Below are positions 1 to 12,185 of a stretch of DNA of 64,000 nt, in pieces (position 1 is the stretch's first letter; every line of letters begins with the position of its first letter). Made by a program: the position numbers and the translations under genes. Source of the stretch: Plasmodium brasilianum (lineage: Eukaryota; Apicomplexa; Aconoidasida; Haemosporida; Plasmodiidae). Location: the NCBI RefSeq assembly GCF_023973825.1, contig NC_090126.1:868001-932000 (forward strand), given 5' to 3'. Below the pieces are notes generated by a model. It ran no database searches and was not told the DNA's origin. It worked only from the letters and a program-made list of their open reading frames with translations.

Positions 1-400
1 AAATATACACACATACATGTATACATATACTTAATAGTACTTATGTGAAATAAACCTGACCCGTGCAGGCAATTCTATTAAAATTATTTGCAAGTTCAAT
101 TTACACAAAATGTGTAAGAAGAACGGTTAATGAGGGTAAACACGTATTCACTGCATACACATGTGCGGACGTATTTACATATGTACATACATAGGCGTAT
201 AGACAAAAATATACACAGGTATATATATGCACACGCGCGTAACAAAATTATGGTAACAAACAAATCAGGCTTATTAAAAAAATAATAATATATATATATA
301 TATGTATGTATGTACTTCGATACACCGTATAAGAGTTATACCCATCTTTTATGCAAAATGAATGCTGTGAATTTCGTTGAAAGCCATGCGTTTCGTTAAA
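1..400. other. Intergenic, 3' flank of PanK2
   Basis: A+T-rich DNA with short (TA)n and TATG/TACA runs. No reading frame with coding character is visible. It lies downstream of the stop of the minus-strand PanK2 gene and probably holds its 3' UTR. Confidence 0.6.
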
Positions 401-2740
401 TCAGATAAAACAGCTTAACATTTGCAAGGCAGCCCCTAAACTACTAACATAAGGAGAAACTTTGGTAAAATATAATTTCTGCTCATTATGATACATGAAC
501 GTTATATAAATTTTCATCAGTTGTAAACAAGCTTCATTGTCCAAAAGTATACCTGAAAAAACAATGTGCTTCACATTATATAAGTAACTATGTATATATG
601 ACTGCTGTGCTGAGTTAAATATGACCATAGACAGTAACGATTTCATCAAATCGCATTCCTTTTTATTAAATTTCACTGTACGCTTTTTTTTCCTGCAATG
701 AGTTTTATTGCCAATATTGTTATTAATGAAAAGTCTGTTCTCAGCGCCTTCATTTTTATTTTCCAAAAAAAAATTATTTATCTCACCGTACTCGTTATTG
801 GCACTAGACTGTTCACTCTTATTTTCATTCACGCACTTTATCTTTTCAAATGTATTTTTTCCTGAACAACAATTTATTACTTTGTTAAAATTTTTTTTTC
901 TGATTTGCTCAGAATTTTGTTCGAACTTTCGCATGTTCGTTAAGGGGTTAATTTTTAATCCATTAAATTTTTTATTTAATAAGGGGTAAAGACCTCGTTT
1001 GTCTTCGTAGCTATTCATAGTAATATTTTTATTTACCCCCCTTTTAATACATTTTATTTTTTCCTGCGTATTTAAGCTTAATTCTGTATCACTTATGGAA
1101 TTCCTCAGAAATGTATTTGCTTCTTCTTTTTCACCCTCCTTTTGCAATATTGGTTTTACCTGCTCAGTTATGCAGCTCTCATATGTATAACTAGAATGGC
1201 TATAAAAATTTAAAAAAAAAGGTCTACCGCTGTTATTGTTCCGTTTCATATATTTAAACGCCAAATTATTGTGAGTTTTTGAAGTAAAAAAATGGGTACT
1301 GCTATTATCACTTCCAGTAAGTGTACTTATGCTACTATCACTAAAATAAGCACATGTACTTGTTTCAAAAGTAGAGCTAGCCACGTCTTCATGGGTATTT
1401 ATCAGTGCCTTACTATCCCCTTTTGAATTTGTCCCTTCTTCAACATGGTCTTCATTTTCTTTTTCATCCTCATCCACATCCGCATCATAACAGTTAAATA
1501 AGCTTTTAATGTTGGATATATGTTGAGCATTACCAAAAAAGGACGCAGTTAGATCGCTACTTAAACCCGCATTGCCATAAGATGTACCATAAATATCACC
1601 AACAGTCATATCAAAAGTTCGATTTATCCCATTAATAGCCAGTTTACAAATTCTTTGTAAGGAACAAAATTTTCCAGTTATTAAAAAAAATAAATTTTGA
1701 ATAGTCTTATAACTAATAAAGCAACTACCAATTCGTTGTATAATATTCTTTTCATTAACTAGGTGATAGCTAATACCTCGTTTTACATTTACTATTAGAT
1801 AGGGGCATATATTACCAGCTTCTTCTTTGTTCAAAAGATGCTCCCTTAGTTTATTTCTATCATTTATGGAATCTCCTCCATTCTTGACTGCTTCATTGTT
1901 CTCTTTTGACATTAAGAAATGATACAGACAACCAGGATAAAATTTCTTTAAAAAGTTTATGGCACTCTGTATGCATTTTATTTCTTTATGATAGTGCATA
2001 CTTTTAAGTTCTATTAGTTTTCTTAATTTGATCTCTATATAATAATTTTGTCCCCCCGTTAAATTTACTGCTACGTTTTTTATTATGTCTTTGGTACATT
2101 TAAACAGAGCTTCCTCAATATGTTTTACCTGTACAGTAAAGAAATAAATTCGGGCTATTTCATCCTCACCTTTCAGAGTATTAATAGCATCACCGTGATT
2201 GTCCATATGTATAGTGCTCTTTCCATATATGTCTACTTTTATCGCTTCATCTGTTTGTATATTGATACCCACTTCGCTTTTCACAAAATTATTAAAAATA
2301 GGAAAACAATCAAGCAAGTCTTTCTTTTCTTCCCCTTTAAAAAAGTTGGTTAAATGAGCTAGCGAAAATTGTGCATGTTCGCATATATCCGCATTATTTT
2401 TTAATACAGCCATTTGGACATCACCTTCAATAATATGTTTTATATTTAGCATATATACAAACATATCTTTTTGCATTTTTAAATAATCATTGTTTGATTT
2501 ACCATGTGTATTGAATTCATCTTTTTCTTTTCTCTTCTCATATGGTGAAGCATAATTATTACTACATATATTGTTCAATCCCCCATTATTATTATCACTG
2601 TAATTATTCTTAGAAACGTCGCTACACGTGTTTCCAATCAAACTATATGCATTTTTTTTTTTTCTAATTTTTTCATTTATTAAAATACTCGTCACATGAA
2701 CATGACCGAATGAACATTCCACGCCTATGGTGTTACCCAT
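401..2740 (-). CDS. PanK2: Pantothenate kinase 2 (eukaryotic type II PanK)
   Basis: Single exon, 779 aa. PanK phosphorylates pantothenate, the first step of coenzyme A synthesis. The match to animal PanK runs the whole length in order: an N-terminal nucleotide-binding strand (GVECSFGHVHV, about residues 6-16); an LTGGQNYYIE segment corresponding to the ATGGGAYKFE region; CPYLIVNVKRGISYHLV; then IGSCFISYKTIQ, the LITGK helix, VGDIYGTSYGNAGL and ASFFGN; and the closing VKHIVFSGILLDNEA plus SSLGAALQML. A low-complexity Asn/Ser/Asp-rich insertion of roughly 250 residues sits between ASFFGN and the last helices, so the protein is about twice the usual length. The usual DxGGT phosphate loop near the N-terminus is degenerate here (GVECSFG). 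Known of the family: in P. falciparum PanK1 and PanK2 are reported to work together in one heteromeric complex, which fits a degenerate loop in one partner. The start is the ATG that places the first strand at the N-terminus. Confidence 0.9.
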   Translation of the reverse strand: MGNTIGVECSFGHVHVTSILINEKIRKKKNAYSLIGNTCSDVSKNNYSDNNNGGLNNICSNNYASPYEKRKEKDEFNTHGKSNNDYLKMQKDMFVYMLNIKHIIEGDVQMAVLKNNADICEHAQFSLAHLTNFFKGEEKKDLLDCFPIFNNFVKSEVGINIQTDEAIKVDIYGKSTIHMDNHGDAINTLKGEDEIARIYFFTVQVKHIEEALFKCTKDIIKNVAVNLTGGQNYYIEIKLRKLIELKSMHYHKEIKCIQSAINFLKKFYPGCLYHFLMSKENNEAVKNGGDSINDRNKLREHLLNKEEAGNICPYLIVNVKRGISYHLVNEKNIIQRIGSCFISYKTIQNLFFLITGKFCSLQRICKLAINGINRTFDMTVGDIYGTSYGNAGLSSDLTASFFGNAQHISNIKSLFNCYDADVDEDEKENEDHVEEGTNSKGDSKALINTHEDVASSTFETSTCAYFSDSSISTLTGSDNSSTHFFTSKTHNNLAFKYMKRNNNSGRPFFLNFYSHSSYTYESCITEQVKPILQKEGEKEEANTFLRNSISDTELSLNTQEKIKCIKRGVNKNITMNSYEDKRGLYPLLNKKFNGLKINPLTNMRKFEQNSEQIRKKNFNKVINCCSGKNTFEKIKCVNENKSEQSSANNEYGEINNFFLENKNEGAENRLFINNNIGNKTHCRKKKRTVKFNKKECDLMKSLLSMVIFNSAQQSYIHSYLYNVKHIVFSGILLDNEACLQLMKIYITFMYHNEQKLYFTKVSPYVSSLGAALQMLSCFI

Positions 2741-2784
2741 TGTTAAATTTTAGATGATTTTTATATTTGTATTTATTATTATTA

Positions 2785-2815
<31 letters not shown>

Positions 2816-3453
2816 AAATAATAATAATTATATATATTAGTAAAAAGGGAGAATTTTATGTAGCATTATTTTTAAGCTTTCTTTGCAATCAGTAACTAGA
2901 GGCATGTTATTTTTGTACTGACGTAAATGGGTTATGAGGCTAAGTGCTACATGTATGTATGTATGTATGTATTGTGCATATATATGTCGGCACATACGTA
3001 TCTGAATATGCACATATGCAGCTGAGTATAAATTCCTATAATTTCCGCTTTATGTGGACTGACTCCCTCGTTTTAAAAAGGACATAAATAGTAGTAGTAC
3101 TTATAAAGATATATTCTCCTTTTTTTTAATTTATTTTTTTATTTCCAAGAGTGTTTATATATATTGGAAACATGGTGTAGTTAGCTATTTTGCTAATTCG
3201 TTCAGCTAGTAGACTATTCTTATTTACCTATGTATTTATTTGTAGCTTTTTACAAAAATTACAAGTGAAAATTATTACTAATAACAAATAAGGATAGGAA
3301 TAAAAATTTTTTTATCTTTCTGCGTAATGACTATTTGCTCTATTTTTTGAAGTCCCTAAGGAATGAAATGTAATTAAAAAAAATAATAACAAAATAAATT
3401 AAGAATAAACGAGGAAACAAACGAGGAAACAAACGAGAGCATAAGCGAGCACA

Positions 3454-3643
3454 CAAGCGAACGAACAAACGAACGAACAAGCGAACGAACAAGCGAACGA
3501 ACAAGCGAACGAACAAGCGAACGAACAAACGAACGAACAAGCGAACGAACAAACGAACGAACAAGCGAACGAACAAACGAACGAACAAGCGAACGAACAA
3601 ACGAACGAACAAACGAACGAACAAGCGAACGAACAAACGAACG
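3454..3643. repeat. 12-bp tandem repeat
   Basis: About 16 contiguous copies of a 12-bp unit, AARCGAACGAAC, where R alternates A/G between copies. It is noncoding: because 12 is divisible by three, two minus-strand frames stay open, giving meaningless VRLF/VRSF repeats. Confidence 0.9.
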
Positions 3644-4845
3644 GCGTAATCGGATGATCACGAACTTTTATTTTAATATTACGCGTTTCTTCTCAGCTTT
3701 GTTTATTTGATTTTATTATATTTCGTTTATATTAATACTACTTGAACTATTTTATTTTCAATATGGAGATTAAAAGGCATGTTGATAAGAAGTGAATAAT
3801 AAAAAGCAGTGTATACAAACATATACAACATGAAAGAGCAGTGAAGTTTGCTAGGAGAGTCATGCATTTTCCGTCGCTTGAGTATTTTCCCTATTCGTTC
3901 TTCTATTATATGGAGATATATTTAGACTATTCACATATACACATGTAATTGTTTTTATAATATCACTGACGTTTTTCCAAATATTTTTATAACATTGCAT
4001 TATAAGAAAAGTTGGAGCTAATCAAGATTTTTAATTTATTTCTTTCAGTTTTGACGTGTTTTATCGTGTTTTGCCATTTTTGCCATATTCCCGTTAGTTT
4101 TCTGTTTTGTCCCTATTTGTTTTCCATCTTTTTTTCCATTAATATACTCATATTGACGCTAAAAGAGTGAGCATATTTATTTTTCAGCTAGCCAATATTT
4201 AGAGACATATACAATGTCTGTACAGTTGACTGAGTTTTATTATAGTTTCCTTCTAATTCACATTTTTATAATTATGCAAAAAGAACTTTAATGTGTTAAA
4301 TAGCGAAATTAAATATTTATTACTTATATAATTAACAACACACTGGAATTAGGAGCAACGTACTTTTTTTTGTTTTTTTTTTTTTTCATGTTGTTGTGTT
4401 TCCCTTTTTATTTTTTGCATATTGTTTATATAATTTAATATTCAAACATTCTGAGGGTAATATTCTCTCATTTAGTTCAACGATACAAACATGTACGTCA
4501 CATATGAGCAGTTAAAGGTCGTTCATATTAAGTACTGTAAGCATATCTTGTATATTTTTTTTTTTTTTTTTGAAGTGAACATTTTATGTAAATTTCTATG
4601 TAAGCACATATTCACGCACGGGAAGGCCGAGTATAGGTATAGTATACGCAAATGTATACATAACATAAATATATAAAGTATGTGCACGATTATATACAAT
4701 GCTTAATTTGTTTACGTATATGTATACATGGGAACGTGCATGCGCAAACCAGTATATATGTGTATGAATTCCCTGTATATGTTGACAGTTTAGCGGTATT
4801 TACCACCTGTTTTCAAACGTTAACGGGCAAAACAAAGAACAATAC

Positions 4846-4966
4846 AAGAACAAAATGAGAGTAATTGAAGAACAAAATGAGAGTAATAGAAGAACAAAAT
4901 GAGAGTAATTGAAGAACAAAATGAGAGTAATAGAAGAACAAAATGAGAGTAATAGAAGAACAAAGG
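4846..4966. repeat. 22-bp tandem repeat
   Basis: About 5.5 copies of a 22-bp unit containing AGAACAAAATGAGAGTAAT, alternating ATTGA and ATAGA at one end. The period is not a multiple of three, which argues against coding. Confidence 0.85.
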
Positions 4967-5143
4967 AACAACATAACAAAAACAAAATTTCGACATATAG
5001 GAAGGGAGAACTTTTAATATGCGCCTTTTTTTTTTTTTTTTACTAACCTTTTGAAGAATGTACATTTGCCTACATGTGTATGCATAACACATTTTAAATG
5101 TTTTCAAAAATAAACGAATTTTATTTCTCCTTTAATTAGTATG

Positions 5144-5179
<36 letters not shown>

Positions 5180-5309
5180 CATCTTAATACGTTGTGTTTT
5201 ATTGAAATTTCAGGTTGAAATGATCATATAATATTCGCCAATTTACACATGTATCAATTAAGATAAAAAAAAGTATTTATTTTGAAAACTCAAATATTTG
5301 CAGAAAAAA

Positions 5310-5369
<60 letters not shown>

Positions 5370-6192
5370 CACGAAAACGACGTATTTGCAACCATCGTTT
5401 GCTTAATACCATATTTATAAAAAGAAAGTACACAAGGAAAATATTAAATACATTTTTGCGGATATCATTGAAACAACGAGTTAGACAATTGTAGGTTATG
5501 CACAAGGAAGTTTTTTTGATTTTGGCACTGTCATTAAGTTATTCGGTCATTTTGTAATTTTTTCTACTATATTGCTTTATTCCTTTATTTTTATTTAATT
5601 TTTTTTATTTAATTTTTTTATTTAATTTTTTCATTTATTTTTTTCATTTATTTTTTTTATTTTATTTTGTTGCATATTCGGATATATATTCACTTTAAAA
5701 ATGTTTTAAAGCAAAAATCCAAATGGGAAAAAGGAATAATATAGTGTGTTTACATATAAAGAATAATAATTTCTTCTCGTTAGCTTTTCCTTTTCCTTTT
5801 TTTTTTTTTTTTTAATTTAATTTTAATATTTTTCCATTGCGTTCAGAATAGTACTAAACATTATTATACTTTTTTACTCGTCCCAAATTAATTGCAAAAT
5901 GTAGTGTAGGCAAACATTATATAAAATAAAAATGATTTTTTCTTTTCATAATATTTGGACATTGCCATTTGGATTTCTTTTTTTTCTTTTTTTTTTTCTT
6001 TTCAATTTTTCATCTTTTCAATATTTCATCTTTTCAATATTTCATCTTTTCACATTTTCGCATATCACCTTAAAAACATTTTTGAAAAGACTGGGGTGCA
6101 GCTCTTATTATAAAATTATTACTTTCATATTTTGTTTAAAACTTGACTTTTTCATATTTTCCTATTTCTCTAACCCATTTATTATCATAAGA

Positions 6193-7877
6193 ATGCAGAG
6201 CCAAACTAGACGAGTAAGCGCACCAAAATAACTCATGTGTTACATAAAAAAAGGAAGAAGTGTATTTATATATATATTTATATATATGTGTATATATAAG
6301 TATGCATGCGTAGACCTTTACACACATTTACAATTAACAGGACATGCTCACGTGAATAAAAATATTATGTACATATTGAGTATGAAAATTTAACAACTTA
6401 TTTAACACGTTCTTCATGTGCAGGTAAATGCAACATTGAGAAAATGTACGGAAATGGATGCTATGAATCGTCTTTATAGTATTCAGTTAATTGAGCAGAG
6501 GGAACGAATAGAAAATTTAAGAAGAAAATTAAATTCTTACAATAAAAATATAGAACAACAGGAAAGTATTTTCAACCATCTTATAAAATATACTGACGGA
6601 TTTTTAAATAATATAATGTAATTTTTTTTTCTTAAAAACCTTGAAGACATTTGATTGTATATTTTATCATTGCCCACTGTACATACTCTAAATGAAACTG
6701 CGCAAAATGTATACGTTCACATATTCACATATATGCATGCCTACCTATATACATACATCCATGCCTACCTATATACATACATCCATGCCTACCTATATAC
6801 ATACATCCATGCCTACCTATATACATACCTGCATACGTATTCATATGTATCCATGTATGTGTGTGCATATTAAAAAGTGTAGAGTAAGGGCACATGCCTC
6901 CATTATTTTACACCATTTTGTTATTAGAGCCTTCCTGGAAAATCTAACATACGCAAAAAATTTTAACTTACTAACAAGCTGCTCGAGATGCTACCTTGTC
7001 GATGACAAGGTACGGTTACCATTTCATTGAACGAATTATATGTTCATTAAATCAATTATATGTTCATTAAATCAATTATATGTTCATCACATCAATTATA
7101 TGTTCATCACATCAATTATATGTTCATCAAATCAATTATATGTTCATTAAACGCTCTAGGTTTTTTGCGTAGATGCTTTTTTAATTTGGTGTCAACTTAG
7201 TCGTTATATACATGGTTGAGTGAATTTCTTTTTTTTTTTTTTTTTTTTTTTTTCTTTTTGACCCTTTTTGGTAATTTTTGGCCATTTTTAGCCATTTTTT
7301 GCCATTTTTAGCCATTTTTTGCCATTTTTAGCCATTTTTTGCCATTTTTGACCATTTTTTGCCATTTTTGACCATTTTTTGCCATTTTTGACCATTTTTG
7401 GCCATTTTTGACCATTTTTGGCCATTTTTGGCCATTTTAATTATTTTTAATTTTTTTTTTTTAATTGCATTGTATCACACGGTAAGCACACGTACAACCG
7501 ATATACTTAGCTCATCCATATCTTTGCATTATTTCGCTCCTTATTCAATACAGGATGAGATAAACCTTGTGAACAACTTCAACAAAGCGAGCACTTGTAT
7601 ATGCAAAAAGATCAAGTCCAGAAAATCAGTTAATAACAAATGTAAAAACACCATCGTATATAATAAAACTAGCTTTTACGTAGAGGAAAATACTAATAGA
7701 AAAAAAAATAAGAAAAATAAAAATAAATATAAAAAGGACTTGAAAAAAAAGTATTTACAGCAAAATGAAAATATATATAATCTTCATAATCCTTACGATA
7801 CTGTCGAAGTCAAGGAGTTGTATAACATTTACAGAAAACAGAGTTTAAGTTCTTGCGATAACTACTACATAAATTAG
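6193..7877 (+). CDS. Conserved coiled-coil protein of unknown function, four exons
   Basis: Spliced model join(6193..6213, 6424..6617, 6928..7009, 7554..7877), 206 aa. All junctions are GT-AG with matching phases: CGA|GTAAGC, TGTGCAG|GTAAAT, AT|GTAATT joined to TATTAG|A, AAG|GTACGG, ATACAG|GAT. The protein opens MQSQTRR, has a heptad-rich charged helix (LIEQRERIENLRRKLNSY, about residues 29-46, probably a coiled coil), then a C-x2-C pair (SCSRC, about 90-94), and a basic Lys/Asn-rich region (about 135-165) before an NPYDTVEVKELYNIYRKQ tail. I recognise no named domain. It corresponds by position to the gene between PanK2 and ribonucleotide reductase R1 in P. falciparum (inference). Introns 2 and 3 each carry a minisatellite. 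Confidence 0.7.
6741..6830. repeat. 24-bp tandem repeat in intron 2
   Basis: Nearly four copies of a 24-bp unit (CCTACCTATATACATACATC plus CATG) inside the second intron of the coiled-coil gene. Confidence 0.8.
7030..7151. repeat. 20-bp tandem repeat in intron 3
   Basis: Six copies of a 20-bp unit, ATCAATTATATGTTCATTAA, with small changes (ATTAA, ATCAC, ATCAA). It lies just after the donor of intron 3 (GT at 7010). Confidence 0.85.
7260..7437. repeat. Approx. 10/20-bp T-rich tandem repeat in intron 3
   Basis: About seventeen copies of a 10-11-bp unit, GCCATTTTTR/GACCATTTTT, forming higher-order 20-21-bp pairs. It lies in the third intron, before the polypyrimidine tract leading to the acceptor at 7553. 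Confidence 0.8.
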
Positions 7878-8086
7878 GGCTTTTTGAAAATGATACCAAA
7901 AAAAAGGAAAAATGAGAAGAGGTAGGAGAAATTGAAAAAGGAATGGAAGTAAAATATAGAATGGACGAGAAAAACGGTAAAGACGTGGAAAACAAAAAAT
8001 AAAAAGAAAAGCAAGAGTTCACATGATAGCTAAATTAACTGTTATCGCAACGTCACCCTACTTTTTAATAGCTTAATATATATATA

Positions 8087-8131
<45 letters not shown>

Positions 8132-9605
8132 GTACCATATGTTAGTACGGCATGTATACATATGCACCTTGTATTTATGCTATTTATTGTTGTACTTTTT
8201 TTTTTTTGCAAGTACCTTTTTTAGTTTTTGTTTTCTTCACTATTTTTTTCGAATTTATATTTTAAGATTTTAATTTTTAGTTTCTACAATTCCTGTTTAT
8301 CCGCTTTTAAATTATTAATATTATTTTTTTCTGTACTATAGTATACTAAGATTTATATCATGTACATATACATGTATGCTCATACATGTCATATTTGTTA
8401 TTTTAAAAAGTCAATGTGTTTTATTTATTTTATTTATTTAATTTTATATTTACTATTCTTATATTTCCGAGCTGATGTTGTACATATTTTATGTAGAATT
8501 TTTAAAAGTACGTCTTGAAATTTGTTTATTTACCTGAAGCTTTAATTTTTTTTCTTTTTTTTTGTTAATGCAGCAGGGTTACGCATGTAATGTATTAAGT
8601 CCGAAAAAATTAAACTGACATATGAACTATGTATACGTAGATATATATGTAAATGCCTATATATATAATATATGTATATATTCCTTTTTATTTTTTTTTT
8701 GTTCGCTTTAGTATGTTTAAAATTCGTTCATTTTTTGTTCATATTTTCTTTTTCTCTGTAAACATATATTATTTTAATGCTACAATGAACTTTATGCATA
8801 TTTTTTCTCGTTAATATTTTGTTCTTCATGACTTTGTACGCATGTATCTATGCATATATATATATATATATATATATGTATATTTTTATAACTCCATGTA
8901 AGTGAACCATATTTCGTATCCCTAAATTTACCACAGCAATTTTCTTCTTTTCAACTCGTTAAATGAACAAATTTTTTAAAAAAAGGCTTTTAAAAAAAAT
9001 TGAAGAAAGTTTAGTAATTGTTCTATTTTTAGTAAAAATTAAAAAAAAAAATTTTCTTCAATTTTACCATTTTATAATACTATTTTATACTTTATTTTGT
9101 ACTTCTTCCTTTTCGTTATAACTCTTTCAAAATACATAGAGAAACGTTTATATGTTATTTAAGTTTATTATTATTATGTGTAAAAACTAATTATATGCAC
9201 GAATATAATAAGAGTATGTATTCATAGTATGTTTATATTAAATACAACTGTGTTATACTCTCACTTGTGAGCTCCTCATATATTTCTCTTTAAAATTTTA
9301 ACTGCGCTCATATATTGTACACACTAAGAATAATGAAATATTTTGCAAAATTTGTAATATATATCCCTTCTTTTGAGGGTGTAAAAAGAAAAACAAAAAA
9401 AAAAAAAAAAAAGGGAAAAGTATATTTAAAAAATAAAACTGCTTACTGGGCACTTATAAAAAAGGTCATGCCACTTCTAATTTTGTTTGCATGTTCATTT
9501 TTATAAACATACATAAATACATACATTCGTATGCACAATAAGCATATATATACATATACATATATATATACATATATATACATATACATATATATATACA
9601 TATAC

Positions 9606-9636
<31 letters not shown>

Positions 9637-9998
9637 ACTTAGCTGTTTTTAATAATTTTATTTTTTTATAGTTTAAGATTGTAGTAACATACACACTTCA
9701 AAAAAAAAGAAAGAAAGAAAATAAAAATAAAAATAAATAAATGAAATATCCAAAGGGGAAATACACTGTAGCATAAACGTTTTGCATGTATAAACTTATT
9801 TATTATTTTTTTTTTTTACTCTCCTTTCCTTTGTTGTTTTATTATAAACATTGACTTGTCCAAAAGAGGTAAAATAAAATGAAATATAAAAACAGTCGCA
9901 GTGAAAGAAAAAACAAAGAACAGTAAATTATAATACAAATATATTATTATGCTTAAGCGCAATAACTACCATACCAAATGCTAAATTTTTTCATGTTC

Positions 9999-10163
9999 TT
10001 ATTTTATTTTAGCTGTATACGGACTGTAATACATTTTATATTTCTGGAGTATACATGTAGTAGAATATCTTGAAACATATGCAAGCCTTCTTTTTATGTG
10101 TACTTTTGATTTGTTTAAAATAACTACGCATCGCACCGGGAATAGACGGTTTAATGTGTACAT
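9999..10163 (-). CDS. Possible small basic protein (54 aa), unproven
   Basis: An ATG-started frame with no Asp or Glu at all and many Arg/Lys: it begins MYTLNRLFPVRCVVILNK and continues through RRLAYVSRYSTTC. The DNA here is clearly less A+T-rich than its surroundings, and the N-terminus resembles an amphipathic mitochondrial presequence. Against it: it is short, has no recognised homology, and the neighbouring P. falciparum gene numbering leaves no obvious slot for it. It could be UTR or a noncoding RNA. Confidence 0.25.
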   Translation of the reverse strand: MYTLNRLFPVRCVVILNKSKVHIKRRLAYVSRYSTTCILQKYKMYYSPYTAKIK

Positions 10164-10378
10164 AGTTTTTGTTTGTATATTCGCATATATGTACATATAT
10201 ATGTATATATTTATGCATAAACATATGTATATATGCGTAAACACATAAGTATACATACGCGCTTTTTTTTTTCTTTTTTTTTAATTTTTAACATTTTGAA
10301 TATATTCACGTGCACATTCACATGCAAACATATACTTGTTAGTATTACGTTTTCACGACCTCCTTTTGGACGCTAAAT

Positions 10379-10474
10379 TTTTTTTGTTTTCATTTTTTTT
10401 GTTTTCATTTTTTTTGTTTTCATTTTATTTGTTTTCATTTTTTTTGTTTTCATTTTATTCGTTTTCATTTTTTT
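10379..10474. repeat. 17-bp T-rich tandem repeat
   Basis: Five to six copies of a 17-bp unit, TTTTTTTTGTTTTCATT with one or two base changes. The open frame over it (FLFSFFLFSFF) is a by-product. Confidence 0.75.
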
Positions 10475-10702
10475 TTTTTTTTCAAGATCTCCTGATCATC
10501 TCGTTGAGCTTTATATATACCATAATATTAGTTTACATGTTTGTACATGTTCTGAAGCACTTCCCCGTTATTTAACGGTTATACGCATATATTTGTATGT
10601 ATGTATATACGCATGTATGCATGTACATATATATGTATTGTGTATACTTGAACATACATACACATATATGCCATGTACATAAACATTTGTATCATATATA
10701 TG

Positions 10703-10734
<32 letters not shown>

Positions 10735-11706
10735 ATATATATTATATATATATATATACATATATAAGTATGAACAATAATGAATGGGTTTAACTAGTTT
10801 TGATAATTAATTGCACGTAAGTTTGCTCATTAAATTTATGATGAAAAGAACTTTTTGTGAACTCAAAGAATGTATCATATATATGTTCTTTAATTTTTAT
10901 CAGCAAAACATACAATTGTAAAAAGAATAGGAATAAAAAAAAAATTAATAGAACGCTATATTTTTCTTGATTTTTCTTAATTTTTTTATTATTTTATATT
11001 TTTTTTTTGTATTTATTAAAACCAAATGTACTCGAGTATGCACGTATGTACGTATGCATATTGTCAATTATGCATATATGTAAAAACTTTCTAAGTTAAA
11101 TTCTTTTCATATATTAGCTAATTAAATTGTCTAATCCTTTAAAATATTACTTTCTTTTTCTTAACGTTTTTAATGTTCTTTTCTTTTCTTTTTTTCTTTT
11201 TTTTTTTTTTTTTTGCTTTTGTTTAATTATGAACTTGTTTTATTGTCTTACATCATTTCGATGAATATACAAAGATTGTGCAGTTATAAATTTCTGTGCT
11301 TCACTTGTATACATATAATGTATGCTTATATTTTTTCCATTTATCGACCATATTTTACGAGTTTTTATTTGAATAGAAGTTATAAATAGCAAAAATAAAT
11401 TAATGCTACATAAATGTAAGTGCGTATTTATACGTACATATATACATATATATGTGTGCAAATATTTATGCATACATATTTGCCCATATACATTTCTCAT
11501 GCATATTTATGCTTACATATTTATGCTTACATATTTATGCTTATAAATTTGTGCATATTTACCTATGAGCAGTATACTTGTGAATATTGGCATTCACTCG
11601 AACATTTACTAAAATGTACGAATTTTGTTAATAAAAAAAAGAAAAAAAGAAGTTGCCATGTAAAAATAATAGTATAAATATTATATAATTGTGCTAAAAT
11701 AATCAG

Positions 11707-12185
11707 AAGGATATATTTTTATGAAACTTGTTCAACATTTTATAAATGCAGAATAATCGAAAAGATTGCCCGACATTTATTTAAACGAGTAAGTTAGCAA
11801 AAGTGCGCATAAAAAAGGGGAAAAATGTACTTGTATATGCGCATACATGTACGTGTTCATATATGTATGCACGTATGAATGCGCGTATGAATGCGCGTAT
11901 GCATGTGAGTAGGTATTCACGTATGTATGCATGTATGTATATGCTTATGTATGTGTGTACACATGTATACGTAATTTGTTATGTATTAAAATAAGAGATC
12001 CCTTCATTTTTTGTTCTTCGTTATATCATCTTTTGCAGTTTTATCAATTCCATGTGTGCATATATTCTTCACGTTTTCGAATGTGCAGGTTTATCAATAA
12101 ATTGTTAACAGAGAAGAACAAGAAAAAAAAAAAGAAGGGAGCAAAGAAGGAGACAAATATTCCATTTCCCTATTCTTGCCGCTAA
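11707..12185 (+). CDS. Possible 3' end of a small spliced gene
   Basis: Two exons with matching phase: 11707..11788 (after AATCAG, ending AAACGA|GTAAGT) and 12039..12185 (after CTTTTGCAG, phase 0). Joined they give about 76 residues, running RIYFYETCSTFYKCR...ARHLFKR|FYQFHVCIYSSR and ending in a Lys-rich stretch and NIPFPYSCR-stop. The text is Cys-rich and looks like protein, and both splice sites are good. No initiating exon was found: exon 1 of this model enters in phase 2, and the nearest upstream coding-like piece (11570-11659) has an incompatible phase. Function unknown. Confidence 0.28.

Larger units (their letters stand above)
2741..6192. other. Intergenic between divergent PanK2 and coiled-coil gene
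   Basis: About 3.4 kb of A+T-rich DNA between two divergently transcribed genes, so it should contain both promoters. It holds a 12-bp minisatellite (3454-3643), a 22-bp one (4846-4966), a (TA)n run after poly-A (5303-5367) and several T tracts. ORFs over the two minisatellites are only open because of the repeat. No gene supported. Confidence 0.6.

Noticed and set aside
3454..3643. CRISPR-like regular repeat array
   Set aside because: Copies are contiguous without spacers, and the genome is eukaryotic; this and the other arrays are minisatellites.
3340..3661. VRLF/VRSF repeat proteins on the minus strand
   Set aside because: Two frames of the same 12-bp repeat; no start context or non-repeat coding part.
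11570..11659. Coding-looking piece (TCEYWHSLEHLLKC) that might be the upstream exon of the small spliced candidate
   Set aside because: Its best donor leaves phase 0 while the next exon requires phase 2, so they cannot be joined; upstream it merges into repeat DNA.
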